From positions 20,313,501 to 20,377,500 of the forward strand of contig NC_079881.1 of the NCBI RefSeq assembly GCF_029227915.1: DNA of 64,000 bases, given 5' to 3'. Positions 1 through 14,000 of this stretch are shown in pieces; position 1 is the first letter of the stretch, and every line of letters begins with the position of its first letter. The notes under the pieces were generated by a model, which saw only the letters and a list, made by a program, of their open reading frames with translations, was not told the DNA's origin and searched no databases. The translations under genes were made by a program, and so were the position numbers. The DNA comes from Hydractinia symbiolongicarpus (Eukaryota; Cnidaria; Hydrozoa; Anthoathecata; Hydractiniidae).

Positions 1-188
1 AAAATATGATTCAGGAACATTTTCGGAACTATAAAAAACAGCGGTCTATATTTACACAATAATATTGCGGATAAATACAAAAGTGACTAATTTTTTTCTG
101 CAAGCTGGGGGAGATTCTTAGGGCTCTTTTTCTTAACGACAGTCAATTTTATATATACAACAATTCTAATAAATAAACAACATAAAAG
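1..188 (-). other. Probable 3' UTR of the dynein gene
   Basis: AT-rich sequence directly downstream of the dynein stop. I see no other coding signal. Only variant poly(A) hexamers (such as TATAAA near 150 on the minus strand) are present, so the real 3' end may lie beyond the window edge. Confidence 0.5.
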
Positions 189-2083
189 TTAAGCACTCAG
201 CAGCAAGGCGACGCCGGCTAAAACCCACTTGGCCGGGTTTTCTTTTGTCTTTAAAAAGAAGTTCCATACATAAGTTGGACCACGTTGCCGTGTTTTGTAC
301 ACAGGACATTCGTACGAATTTTTTTTGTCTTGCTTATCGACAGGTATAGCTCTTACAAATATGACAGGCATGCCCGGAGTGAGCTCTTTTAATCTTGACT
401 CAGCTATCATCCCTGTTTGGACATCCCACCTAGCGCCTTCCATGAATAAACCATGTATATATGCCCCTTCCCTGGGTGGAGCGTTGAAATCGTCTCGATT
501 CTTTTTCGTAACATCGACCTGCAAGGTCATTCTGTCAAGCGGCCACTCGTTTTTACGAGCCATTGACTGCATAACAGCGGTAACGAAAGATTGCGGATTA
601 AACAATCCTGGAAGCCACACAACGTTGGGCAGATTGAAATCAGTCGTCCATTGTTCCAACTCTTTAATACGTTGAAGCAAATCAACAAACCAAGCGGCTA
701 AACCTTGCATGGAAGGATAAGCCTTTTTATTCCACGACTCAGGAACTTCATCAAAGTACAAAGCATTTCCCAATTCCTCCATTGCATTCGTGATCGTGAG
801 TTCACCCTAATAAATAAAAAAGTGTGTTGCATGTATGTAAGTATTAGGCTTGTTATGAGCAATTCATTTAATTTATTTCACTACCATTCTTCCTCAAATA
901 GAAATGACGGGGCTAATGCATTTTACCTTCAGGCCAAGGTCCAGTTCTTTGAGAGTTAACTTCATTTCGTTCGTCAGCGAGTTCATGCGATCAGCTTCTT
1001 GTAAAGCCACGACAGTATATGGGGTTCGCTCCTCAGTTTTGCCCATCAATTCTATCATATTGAACTCTTCCGGTAATTTTTCTAAGATTTCGTCTAGAAC
1101 CTAAGGATTGAAAGTAAAATTTAAAAAGTTCTTTTTAAACAGCATGATGCTTATGGAGACAAAACAGTAAGCCAGATATTTACTTGTTTTACTCTCTCTT
1201 CGCGAGTTTGACCACCACCTCCAGCACCACCCGATTCACGCGGTTGCAACTCTAAAATTGTCTTGAACAGATTCTCTGACGTAGCTGTTAAAAATCCGAT
1301 TTCTGCATTGGGATGTAATCCGTAGAGATTCGGACTTTCTGGTGGCAAGTTCTCATCCAAGTAACTGTGATAACCTTTGTAGTCCATATTTGGCGGAAGT
1401 AAAAAGTTGGGCGCCAAATATAACTCAGAATCCAACTAAACCAAATTAACACATCAACATCGTAATCATATTATAATTTTTACACACAAGACGCATACAA
1501 AGTTTAACGTACGTAAATAAAAGAGAAAAGTCTGCACCTACCATATCAGGTTTCATGTATTCTTCTAGATAGGTGCGACACAAACGTCGATCCCAGTCGT
1601 CTGTGATATGTCCACCGTACATGATTTCACCGAACAAATATCGCAAATCCTCCCATGGTACCTGCACAATAATTACAATACAAAAATAACTTAATAGCGT
1701 TTATATTAAACTAAACGTTTTTGCTGTAGCAAAAAACTACAGATCGCACTGCACAAAATAATTTTTCAACTCCTGGTTATCTTGGTTAGTTTTGAATGCC
1801 CCACTCTTGAGTTTTGTACGCCCCGTTCTCGAGTATTGTACGCCCCACTCTTGAGTTTTGTACGTACAGTTCGAAGTTGTTCACGCCTTACCTTTGAGTT
1901 GGCTTCCAAATAGTTATACAACACATAGACACTGATGGTTAAGTCTCCTGTGTTGAAAGGGTAACTTCGATTCCAACCCTGAGGACCAAACTTTCTCCGC
2001 TCTGCAACCACAGCATGGAAATAACACAATGAAAATAAAATACTCTTGAACTCGTTTTCACGCGCACACATTTCTAAAGTTTC
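189..2083 (-). other. DNAH17: Dynein exons 59-63: C-terminal domain and stop
   Basis: Exons at 1892-2083, 1542-1661, 1184-1435, 927-1100 and 189-806 (residues 4019-4469). [53 protein letters not shown] and [16 protein letters not shown] lead to the terminal [13 protein letters not shown]-type end and TAA at 189-191. A Gly-rich loop ([15 protein letters not shown]) lies in exon 61 at the place where beta chains vary. The C-terminal cap covers the ring. No canonical AATAAA is visible on the minus strand in the 188 bases left of the stop. Confidence 0.96.
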
Positions 2084-5000
2084 CTGAACAAAAAGAGAAG
2101 CACATTACACACAGTAAGATATAAAGTCACATTACAAATTACATGCCGTTGCGACATTTTATACCGTGATTGCAACTATATACACGTTATGCATGTTTTT
2201 TTTTCAAGTCAGCCTTTATTAACATTATGAATTCTTTTTTTAATTGTGGCAAATATGTTTTGAACTTTGCGTGTGACTGGTACAGCTAAAACTCGAGTTT
2301 TAATGAAAACCAGTTTAAATTAAAACTAGTTTAAATTAAACCAGTTTTATTATATTTGAAAAGGTCATAAGCATAAACCAAACCTGTGTAAAATTATCCA
2401 GAGACTTGTGCACATTTGCCATCATTCCAGTGGGGGGCTCATTAGTGATTTTAATTGACACCTCTAGAATACCCTGCGGTATAATATGGCCCTCTCTTGT
2501 CGGCGATGGTTCAGCAGACATGTACAGGCGGTAGTTTTCGTTGCTACCTGTGCTGTAAGCTTCCATCTTCTTCTCTAGTGTGGAGAGCCATTTCTTCACA
2601 AGATGAATATTCTACACATAAAAAGATGCGTTGTTTTTTTTAACATTGGCAGGAAGTAATAAACAACAGGTTTGTAAATGTACGTTACATGTTACCACAA
2701 GACGAAATATCTTACAAGAGCTTAAACACAGCTTCTATAGAATAAATTTGATTAGTTATGAAATCTTAACCTGTATCAATTCTTGCTGACGTCGCATTGA
2801 TTTCTCCGTAAAGCGGAAATGGCATGAACTACCAGTAGCGTATTTTTATTGCTATTTACCTGGTCTGCACTTCTGCAAAAGCAAAGCTTGCGTACTTTTT
2901 TAAAAAGGTGTTATTTGTTTGATCATTCTGAGAAATAGCCAAAAATCGATCTCTTGCAATAATATTATAACTTGTGCCGTTCACAAAGGTAAGAAATAAT
3001 AACGCAATAAAAATGAAATGAGACAAATCGATACAAACTATCAATATATCATACCTGTAAAACCACCCAATGTCCTTCTTTCGACGCCAGATCTAACGCT
3101 CTTTCTGCCACAATTTCTTGTCCCTGTCCAAGCGACACGCTGTGTAGATTCTTGTTATCTGTTGTAAATCCCAGCTTTCGACCAAGAGCTTCGACGTCTT
3201 TCAGAGGATCCACACCAGGAGAAAGAATAAAGAAGATGGGCGTAGCGGGTCCACTTTCTTCATACGACACAGCGAACTCAATAGATCTTCCTTCCACGTA
3301 TTTCGTTCCCATTTTCTCTTCAACAAAGTTTCTACAGGAGACGTAAAACGACTTTACTTACATCAACAGGATTAAAACACAACAGCGACTAACTCTAAAA
3401 CCGTTTGAATCGTAAGACTTTGAACAAGCGCCATAATGCAATCATCAACGCCTGTATCAGTGCCCATATTAAAGAAAGATAATAACAATAATCACTTCCC
3501 TGATCACCTCTGTAAAGTTATGATCAAATAGGCGTTAAAAAAATCCACAATTTGTAAAATTAAATAAACATTCTGGTCTTTGCATTTAATACGATATTTA
3601 GACTTTCTTACTTGATCGCATAAGTCATTCTGTCCGGTCTAAATGCGCGCAGCATGCAGAGTTTTTGTAGCGAAGTTTTATTCTTCCATTCCTGCGGGAA
3701 CTTTTCTTTTTCTGGACATTCACTTTCAATGAACTTTTTCCAACGTTTTGCCGACCCTTCAATATCGCGATCCAAATTGCGAAACTCTTCCATTGTACTC
3801 AATGCCTATATTAACATTCACTGGCAGTTAGAAAAATATTAAACAAATCAATAGTTCTTAACACCTAATTTGGACAGCTTCCATACACCTGATATACTAA
3901 AATATAGCCACTTAACTTTTTGTCCATTTTAAAAGTTTGATGCCGGTTAAGACATATTGTTTTATATGTATGTATGTATTATATACAGCCAACATGAAAT
4001 TCTGTTGACAGGAATAAAATTCTGCAACATTACCTTTACTCCTCCCCATGACAAATTTGAAAGGAAATCCACAGGACTGCTTAAATTCATTACAGCTGGA
4101 AAACGTAGAAGAAAATCGAGCTCTGCAGGATCGATTTCTTTCTTCATTAGGAGAATTTGAAAAGCCACTTGCGCCATAAAAATCAGTTTGTCTTTCTCGA
4201 ACAAACCTCGAGTGGTGTAAACAAATACACTAAATGTGATACAGTCGATAAGGTTGATAACGCGCTGCTTTACTTCATCTGACACTTCAGCTTTTTCGAT
4301 AGCTTTCTCAAACACCACACTAAATGCCTGATAAAGAAAATGAACACAAAGAGGGTAATAACTCGATGATTGTAAAACTAAAACATGAGTAGAGGTAATT
4401 TCTGGCTTGTCCATGCTAGTTGCTACATAAAGTCTAAAAAGACGGAACCTTTTGAGATACCAACCTTTAGTGAAAATTGGTAGATTAAATTAATTTTGTT
4501 CAGATCGTTCAGAATAAAGTAGAGTAACGAGGCTCTAGCGGCTGCTGGTCTGTACATCTCACGAGCTTCGTTGATTTCAATTTCTGTAACTTTAGCCTCT
4601 TTTGATTTCAACTCAATTTCGGCAGCCGTACGTTTTGTGGTTTCTAAGTTTTCCACCAATTCGTAATCGCCTAAGAAGTTACCACCTGCCGCTGATAAAC
4701 GGGCTAGGAGTGAATCTTCTAGTTCTTTTAATGTAATAGTAAATTGATTTTGCTGCTGTGTTAGTTGAGCCTAAAAAAAGAAAGAATGATTTATAAGGTT
4801 TAACTTAGGATGTTTTTGTGGAGAGATAAAAGAAACTTCATGATAAGTAAATGTGATAGATAGCCTTTAATGCAATATCCGGAATTTGGATTTTGAATTG
4901 GTATTTTGTTTGTGTTATAATGGTTTGTAATGAGCTGCAAATCTTCGTCTGATTGTTTCAGCAAGATTTTTTAATGGTGTTCTCGTTACCTTATTTTCTT

Positions 5001-8000
5001 CCAAATCAGGTCTTTCCTTTGCTACAACATTTGCCAGAAGTTGGTCTTCCAAACCCTCCCGAGTGACAGTGAAGTTTATAAGAGTCGTCTGGGCTTGCAT
5101 CTCTGGTTTGTAATGGGGGTTGGCAAGTTTAGTTTGAAGGATCAGACGAAAGTTCGGATGATATTCAATTTCTTTATCACCAAGCTTGATATATCTAAAG
5201 AATGCAAGTAAACACTTCTTAGGAAGGAGTCAATACTTAAATATTTTTTAGTTTAAAACAGAAACTGAAGGTGTGTTTAGGAGGCAAGCTGACCCGTTTG
5301 ACCGGCCTGGCTTGGCTTAGCCAAAATCATAGCTACTGTGTTAAACCTAAAAAAGACGTGTTTTTTTAAGAACCGACCCAACCTGAATTTTCCACGTAAA
5401 AACATTACACTGATCCAGCCAGTCTAGGCGTGATGGGTTTTTATTCTCGCTTAAGCAGTCTTGCTCTGCATTGTTTAACATTTTCACTGTTAACAGCAAT
5501 TCGCGTAACAGGGATAGTTTTTTGTGTGCTTATAAATACAAAGCAAAAACAGACCGTGTTAGTTCGGTTTGCATATCCATATAAACAACCGCTGAGGCAG
5601 AAATTAAATCTTAAAAGAGATTCTCTGACAGCTTACCGCACCTTTATTGGGTTTGGTCAACAAATTCCTCACTAAAGGTACAACTGCAGCAAGAAAAACT
5701 CTTAAGCCACATACCTGCCTTTCTTGATTGTATTTCTGCCGAGTATAGGGTCTAGCACTGGATCCAGGGTCTCACCAATACTTTCTATCAACACACAATC
5801 TCCGTTGCTTACAGCAGACTCTATCATCTCCAGATAACTAAACGTAAATGTCTCGTTATGTCATGCCGTAGTCACTCAACCAGCTAGATCACAGTGAATA
5901 GAACTCACCCTTTTTGTCCAAGTCTAACAATTTTTAATGAGTCTCCTTCTTTTGTTTTGATCCATTTAATACCTTGTAACTGAGGATCAATCATCAAGGG
6001 CCAGCGCTCCGCATTAAGCAGAATAGTGGCATTTTCGGTTGACATTCTGTCACTAGGAAGATTTTCATTGTTCCATTGCGCAATCATAGCATTATCAGTC
6101 AGGAGTGATAACGGGTCCAAACCTTCAGTGATTGGGATTGGGACCTGAAAAAAAACAAAATGCGACTGGTAAAAACGCTTTACATTTTAGCAGTCCACAA
6201 ACAACGCAAATTTCTGGGTTTTTCTTTACTTAAATATGCAAACAGGGCAACGATAACTCGCAAGACGGAATAAGCAAAAAAGCAGCTAAAATTGACTTAA
6301 ACTAAAGATAAAGCATACCTTTTGTTGTTTAAGAAATTCCAATAACTTATTTCCGATCAAATCTTCCCGATATACTTTCGAGAAACTTCCGACGTAAGAA
6401 ATAAACGCCGTAATCAGTAACACGTCACCAGGGAGTGTTAACGCCTGTTCTTTAAATTTCGCAACAGAGTCTGCCCAACGAATATTCTCAGAGGCTAGCC
6501 CGCCGACTAAGCGATTCGCCAGCTCAATTGTTTTAGCGGTTCGGTCAGCTTCCTGTTGACATCTTAACTTAGCACTTGTGGCTTCTTCAAACGATGCTGT
6601 CAGTTCGGCTAAATTATCATCCAGTTCCTATAAAATATAAAATGGCATAATCGCCAAACCACGTTATCTTTAAGACTAACCCAACCACCTAATACAAATA
6701 AATTTCAACTGCTATATAAGATACAGAATTTGTCGGTGCACACTCACTGGTAAGATGTAACGTACACATAACTTTATTTTTTTTTTTAATAAAAAAGGAA
6801 GTTGAGCTGGCATATACCTGTATTTTCGCTTTAATTTTGGCTAGCTTCTCCATAGCAGCAGCTAGCTCAGCATTAGCCGCAGCTAAAGCTTTTCGTTTCG
6901 GTTCCACATCGCAGAATACATTATAAAACATAACAATATTGATAACCCATGCGCATAAACCAGCAGCTGCTCCAGATTTGGCCTTGATAAACTCCGCGTT
7001 AAACTCTGGATCATCCAAGTAAGGCTGCACAGCTTTCAAGCAAGTATCCGGAATGTTCTCTTTGTCGTAATGAACCAGCTGATCTAAAAACTGATCAACT
7101 TTGGCCATCATTACTTTAGCAGCCTTCCAACTTCTGTCTTTAGGTACTTTACCGCCTGGAGCAAGCAAGCACATAACTGCAGCAGTGACGTTTACACAAG
7201 CTGTTGGCGGACTACCGAAAGATTTCAATTCAGTTAGATTGTTTTTGTTCAAAGTGTTTAAAGCCTCCTCAGCTGCCTTAAGAGCCGGTTCAGCTTTAGC
7301 TAAATCAGTTTCACAATCCACTTGCTTCTTTCCGACTTCTTCAGCAATGACAGCTACTTTTTTCTCTTCATCGTCGGCAATTTCTTTCTCCTTACTGACT
7401 TTCTCGGTTTCTACGCCCACTTTTTCAATCAAAGCGTCTGCATCTTCGTTCTTTTGAGCCAGTTCGATTTCTTGCGAGGCCAACTTAGACTTTAAATCAT
7501 CAACTTGAGACGCCGTGCTCTGCAATTTAGTCAAGCCGTTTTCCAACCGCTCCATATTCTGGTGTAACTCCTTGCTCTTTTTCTTCACAAGATTCTGATA
7601 GAGTTTAATCTGCTCAAGAAAACTCTTGGGCGTTGTATAGTTGTACCTTCGTTCGTTATTCAGGTACTTTTGACTCATCTCGTTGACGCTTGTATGCACG
7701 AACGCAAGAAATTCTGCAACCGAATTCTTCTGGTCTGGCTAAAACAAAAGATCAATAAAATATAAGGCGGTGTTTAAGTGCAACACCGCCATAAAGTTAC
7801 TTCGTGTTTTTTGTTTTGTTTCGTGTTTATTCCACGAGATTTCTTTCTGCTTACATTCGTTATCAAGAGCTCGCCAAAAAATACAGCTGTGCCAAAAGCA
7901 GATGTTAGAGATAGAACAGAACAACAGATACAATAACAACCTTAGTAAGTTTGTAGAGCAAAAACGTATTTAAACACACTTACCAAAACTTGTTCTGTTT

Positions 8001-11000
8001 CCTCTAAAAAGCGCCTGCTAACAGACACCAACGCTTCTTCCGGCCACTCGTGGAACCAGTCAATAGCAGTGCAATTAGTGACAGCAGGGAATTTACGACT
8101 TCTGACACGAAGAGTGTTTCCGACAGGCGAAAAGCAGAGGACAACTTTTAGTTGGCGACGCACGCGTTCAATAAAGAACTTCCAGCAGTTCTCGCGGGTG
8201 TCTTGTAATCCAGAACCTGATTTAAGAAATAACAAATAAAAAAACCGATAGTAATTCTTTCTAAGAGCTTACGAATAAACAGTCAAGTTAATCTTTTTTA
8301 AGAAGTACGTCTTCTCTAAAAGATCATCACCACGATGCAGTAACATAAAATAGACTTCGCATGCGTATAATTATTTACCTAGCTGTTGTTTTAATTAAAC
8401 AACAACTGCTGCAAATTATTTTTTAGAAGTATAAACTTTATGAAAGAACATTAATTTGGGAGGTGGATTTAGAACAAAAAAAACAAACAAAAAAAAAACG
8501 ATTTTACCTTTCACTTCGTTTCGTACAGCACTGATAATGTTCTCTATCTCATCGTCAGCAAACAAGCCTGGCACTTCACCAGAAGCCAGCAGATCGTTAA
8601 TTAAGACGAGAAAGTGCTCCTCTGGGACTTGAGCATCCGTTAAAAGAAAAACAGTCCCAATGTTTTTCACGCCAGCTTTTTGACATAACATGCCCAAATC
8701 AATCTAAATAGATACAGTATTGTTTGATTCTAAAGAATGGGTGACAGGAATATATAAACTTTTAAACATTAAATTTATTTTCACTTTCATTTGATTTTCT
8801 AAGATTACAATTATACTTTTTAAAATACACTCTTCTGGAAGTCCTAGGATAAAATGATAAAATATCATTTAAGAGATGAGACATACAAATAAAGAATTAG
8901 CACATCATGACAACAAGACTCTTTTTTCTTTTGCAGCTAGACATACCTTCAAATCCGCTATACTGTAACCTTTCCTCAGCGTGATCTGGAATACCTCAAG
9001 GGCGCTGATATAAGCAGCAAGACGGGCTAAACTTTGTTTGCCGCTCCCACCAACACCGACTAACAATGCATTGCCACGTGGCGACTCGAGAATGCGATTA
9101 ATACGACAGCTATACGAAAGATAAACAAAGAGAATTAAAACTGAACTTTTATGTTGCTGAAGGTATCAAGCGTTTGAAGTTATCAACAACCGAAACAAAA
9201 AGTTAAATCAGTTTTTAATCAAAATTCATTGGATAAAACTCAATCGGAGTGACCATCGACACGTTTTTGGTAGGAAGAGTTGCCAAGGATAGCAAAAATA
9301 AAGAAAAACAGTCAACAAAATAATAGAAATAGATCTCACATGTGGCACATAGCATCTTCAAATAGCACTAAATTCATAATCGCATTAATTTCATTGTGAC
9401 TATCAAGTGCTTCAGTGAGAAGCTTTGACAGTTCATCCCAACCAGACACAGGTAAATACTTCGGTTCTCCAATACCACCAGCAAAATGCGAGAAGAGAAG
9501 GGGCTTCTTGTTCAAAGCTTCCTCATCCATGTCCTGTATATGAAATAAGAAATATTGACAAGTGTCAAACAGACAATGCTCCGCAGCCGGCACTTGCGCA
9601 CATGTAGGCCAGGCAGAAAGTTTTGAAAAGTTGCTAGTCACATTCTCTAGTACGTCTGCACACTAAAATAATCCACATCGGGGCCCACTAGAGCCCCGAA
9701 AATTTGTGAAAAATGGCTATGCTGACGTCAGCAACAATTAGCACATCTTAAGAATTTGGAATATACCAAATAACCTAAGTCCTAATTCCACTTTGAACAT
9801 TGACAAGTTCGAAATGCGTGAATCTAATATAGAAATAGCCTACGCAATACTTGTGTTGGCGAACTTCGCATCTAGCTGTCTTGTTTCAACATATTTTAAC
9901 CAAGATTGTACGCCTTAAAATTCCCTACCGCAACATTTGACTACAATCTATGAAAGACAGATTATAATAAATTATTGCTTACATCAAACAATTTTTTGTT
10001 GAAGTCGGATTGTAACTTGTCGTAGAGTTCTATATCTTTGATGTCAAGAAATTTGTCACAGTAAACCCGGTCACATTCGTGATTCCATATTCGAACCAAA
10101 TCAACAGGAGACTTGATACATTCTTTTGTTGAAAATAAAATACCCTATGAAAGTATTAAAAGGTAGAGAATGGAAAATCACTGGATATTGACTTTCTTTT
10201 AGTTCTGTTTCTAGGCAGCTTGATTTCCAGATTTTTCTTATTTTACTGTGGTTCGCGTGTTTTTGCACACGATTTAAAGTTACCACGGTTCTAGGTGGAA
10301 TAGTTAACGATCCTTGACATAGTATTTTACGTGTTTTTAATTTATTAATTGGTGAATGAAGTAAACATATACATGGGGATATCATGCAAGTAATAATTTG
10401 AGAGGAAAATACATCTCAATGAAAGCGCTTGTGATGAATAGAATGAGCATAAGAATCTGTTGAGTCACGAGATTAGATCCGTCCGAAAAGACACGTTTAT
10501 TTTAGTAAGTCAAACATCATAAACTTCGTGCCCTCTCACCTTTATCATTACCTATACGTAAAACTTACTTAGTTATTCATTTTTAGCATATCGAACTGCC
10601 AAAACAACATGCGAATATAACATGTATGTATAAATCTACCTGAAATATATTTGATAAATCTCGCAAATTAAAAATGTAATGAAACTTTACTGCCGTAGGT
10701 AAAAATGAACTTGTAATCTATAAAAAGAAAAGAAAAACACCATTGCTTCGACGATAATTACTTTAAACAGGGCAACTAAAAAATACACATAAAAAGATGT
10801 TACCTTTGTATTAAAAGCGACTGCGGCTTCAACGAGGCGTTCTCCTACTTTTGAGACAGCTGGTGGAAATTCAGACGATGCCATGTGTCCATTTAAAATG
10901 TTTAAGTAAATTGTCTTTAAAGCGTCAGCACCAGGAAAACTGATGGCAAACACACAGAAGTGACGCTGCAAAAAAAAGGTGCTAATAAAATATCAGTACA

Positions 11001-14000
11001 ATTTGCTAACTTTGTTGCTAAACGCCGACCTTTGTAAAGGTTGTCGCGCAATTTGTTTTGTCGACCTAAACCTCCTATGAACAGCAAAAATAGAAAGCCG
11101 AAAAAGAATTACTTTTGACAATTAGTACTCATGAAAATTAATAGTTTTCTGTAAAAACTTTTTCCTTTGCTTTGTTTCCACAAAAAAATCTTAAGTTTGC
11201 TTTTTTTTCCAAAAAATTATCCTTTACTCTTATATACCTTGCATTTAACTTATAATTGAAGTTGTATATTGTATTGGTCAATGGGATTTTTTCCTTAATA
11301 TGAAAAAAATAATGTCAGGAGTACCTGTAAGCGAGGATTTATTGTGAAACTACCAGAAGTAGGATTCATACAGGCAACATATTGACAATTATGAACTTCT
11401 TTCAATGTAATTTTTTGTCTGTCGTACCAATGGCTGTAATCTAAATGTTGTCTGATCAACGTATGAGGTTGGACAGTTCCGTACGTGTCGACCTAAAGTC
11501 AAATACATACATATTTTAATGATTTTGATGAGTATGCCTAATATTTAGACATATAGGAACCGTTACATCACTCACTTCTGGCATGTTCATGTCATCGATG
11601 AAGTAGACCAAACGTTTAGCACCAGGTGGACCATAATTTCGTCCTGCCTTTTTCTCCAAAGGTTTTTCCAGCACTTGCTGCAACATGGCAGATGTTGTGT
11701 AATAATTAAACGGTACGTTGGTCACTAACATTTTATCAGGATCTAAAGAGGAAAATTTCTCTCCTGCTAAGACTGTCTTGCCACAGCCAGCATTACCAAC
11801 GAGCATGATGGGACGCTTCGTTTCCATTAATAGATCCATGAAGTAACGGATTCGTATTGTCTCTGCAGTGTGCACCAAAACAGCCTACAGAGGGGAAAAA
11901 TAATTACATTACGTCTCAACTACATGTAAGGCATGCTGTATAACTTACAAATATGAACAAAGCTCCATCAAGAAAAAAAAATACGAAGGAAAATGAAGAA
12001 TGAGAACTTCAAAATGTAAACATCCCTCACCTGTAAGGGCATTTCAGGATCGAACATAAACTCTGGCACTTTTTCCAACCACGGGACAAATTTATGCGTT
12101 TCTGGATCGATACAATAATCAAACACAGTACCAGCGGAAGGAAACTTGATAGTTTTGAATTCAGTAGTCCACCATTTCGAAAACTCCACACGATAATCTG
12201 TCAACTAAATAAAACGCACTGTTACAGACAAAACTGCAGTGTCAAGATTGCAATATTAATTTATTCAATACCATACGAAAGCTGCATGCTTTTTGAAACA
12301 AAAATATATTAACCTGGTCTTGAAACATGCTTCCACCAAATGCCCAAATTGCAGCAAAAATGAAATACAGCTCATATAATTCCTTGCTGGAATCCGGAGG
12401 GGTGTTTTCAGGTGTCAAAAGCACTTCTAACAGATAACACAACATCTGAATCATGCTGATGTCCACGATAGGTGTTATCTTTTTGAAGCGAACACGCAGT
12501 GTATCCAAACAAGATGGAACATATTTGTCAAAAAGAATTTGCAAGTTTGCTTTTTCAGACTGCACCTCTCTTCTATCAATCCAGCTTTGCACATACCTGA
12601 AATAAATATCCCGTAATAACTTCATCATGTCATTTGCAGCATTTGAATATAAAAAAACAGGACTAAGCATAGTATCAGTCTATAATTATACTCTGTATAG
12701 CCAACTTTATATTCGTATACCAGCAAATATATACTACTTCAACAAATAATCCGATAAAAATTCGATAAAAGCTGCAGGGTGAGATAGCACTTCCTAATCT
12801 TTGCTTGCAATACTACTGACATAAGCCTTGCCTAAAAAAACCTGCTTTCTGTTTTTCAATTTTTTTTGGTCGTTTAAAAGAAAAGAGAATGCTAATGAAA
12901 GACGATTTCCGTTTAACGTTTTCACTTACGGATTCCATCCAACATCAGCGTAATTTAAAAACAGGATACCAGCACGAGATACAGTAGCGGGCGTGGCTGT
13001 CTTTAAATCCCCAATCTCAAAAATCAATCTCATAGATGGTGAAAGCGGTATACGTTCATTGCTGGCCAATGTCAACACCTAGAAAAAAAGAAAAAAATGG
13101 AACAAAATGATATTCTGAATTATGCTTACTTCCAACTGGGAGTTCTTTTGCGATATGATTTAAAAATCAGAATAAATTTTGTAAAAAATTGCATTGATTT
13201 ATAAACGGTTTTTAGTTCAGTTACCGGCAAATTAGATAATGCACAATACACTTTCACACAGTAAGTCAAAATATCATACACATTCATTTTATTTTAACTC
13301 CGTCAAATTCTTCCATTCATAAAACATAAAGAATGTTGACGACAAACCTTGTTATCATCCATGACAGTATTCAAAGATTCGATCCACATGGGGTCGATGT
13401 CTCCATCAAGAACAATCCATTTCGGTGAATTGCTTGATATATTAGCGAGATCTCTCATAGCCACAGAAAACAAACCTGCAAGGAGCAATATATTTTAAAA
13501 GTGAACTGATATTTGCTAGCAAGCTGCAATAAGAGATAATAAATAAGAATAGTCGGTGGCACGTAAAAAAAAACCCCACGGGTTTGCCCGTCCTATTTAT
13601 ACCGCATTTGCGGTGCCATTCTGCGTGACAGACGTATACGGGTATTATAATATAACTTATTTCAAATGTTTCCCTTTGCATACTTAATTTCAAATGGTAG
13701 AGGAAACCAACTAGTCTTCATTAAATAACGTGTTACTCATTCTACGTGAGAGTCTTACCATCTTTCCACTCTCGTGTTGCTGGATTTATATAGCCAAACA
13801 ATTCATCAGCTGTGACAGCCTTTGGATTCATATCCATCAAATGAGGTTTCTTTTTCTGATTCTGGTATGTCTTGTTTAGCGTTTTAATCACCTGAAAATT
13901 ACAACAACTCCAAACCGAAATTACAAAATATATTTTATTCTAAATATAGGTACTTAATTTAATCCCTCAGGTACAAAAAAGTTATATTTCAAATGAAAAT

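Noticed and set aside
295-675. 126-codon plus-strand open frame
   Set aside because: It is antisense to the dynein C-terminal exon 63, whose reading is certain; a shadow frame.
2280-2345. Palindromic AAACTCGAGTTT and repeated CCAGTTTAAATTAAA words
   Set aside because: Short, AT-rich and without a second copy or clear ends; could be chance.
7101-7457. 118-codon plus-strand frame rich in Ser and Ala
   Set aside because: Antisense to the stalk exon 49; Lys/Glu/Ala-rich coding regions give open antisense frames.
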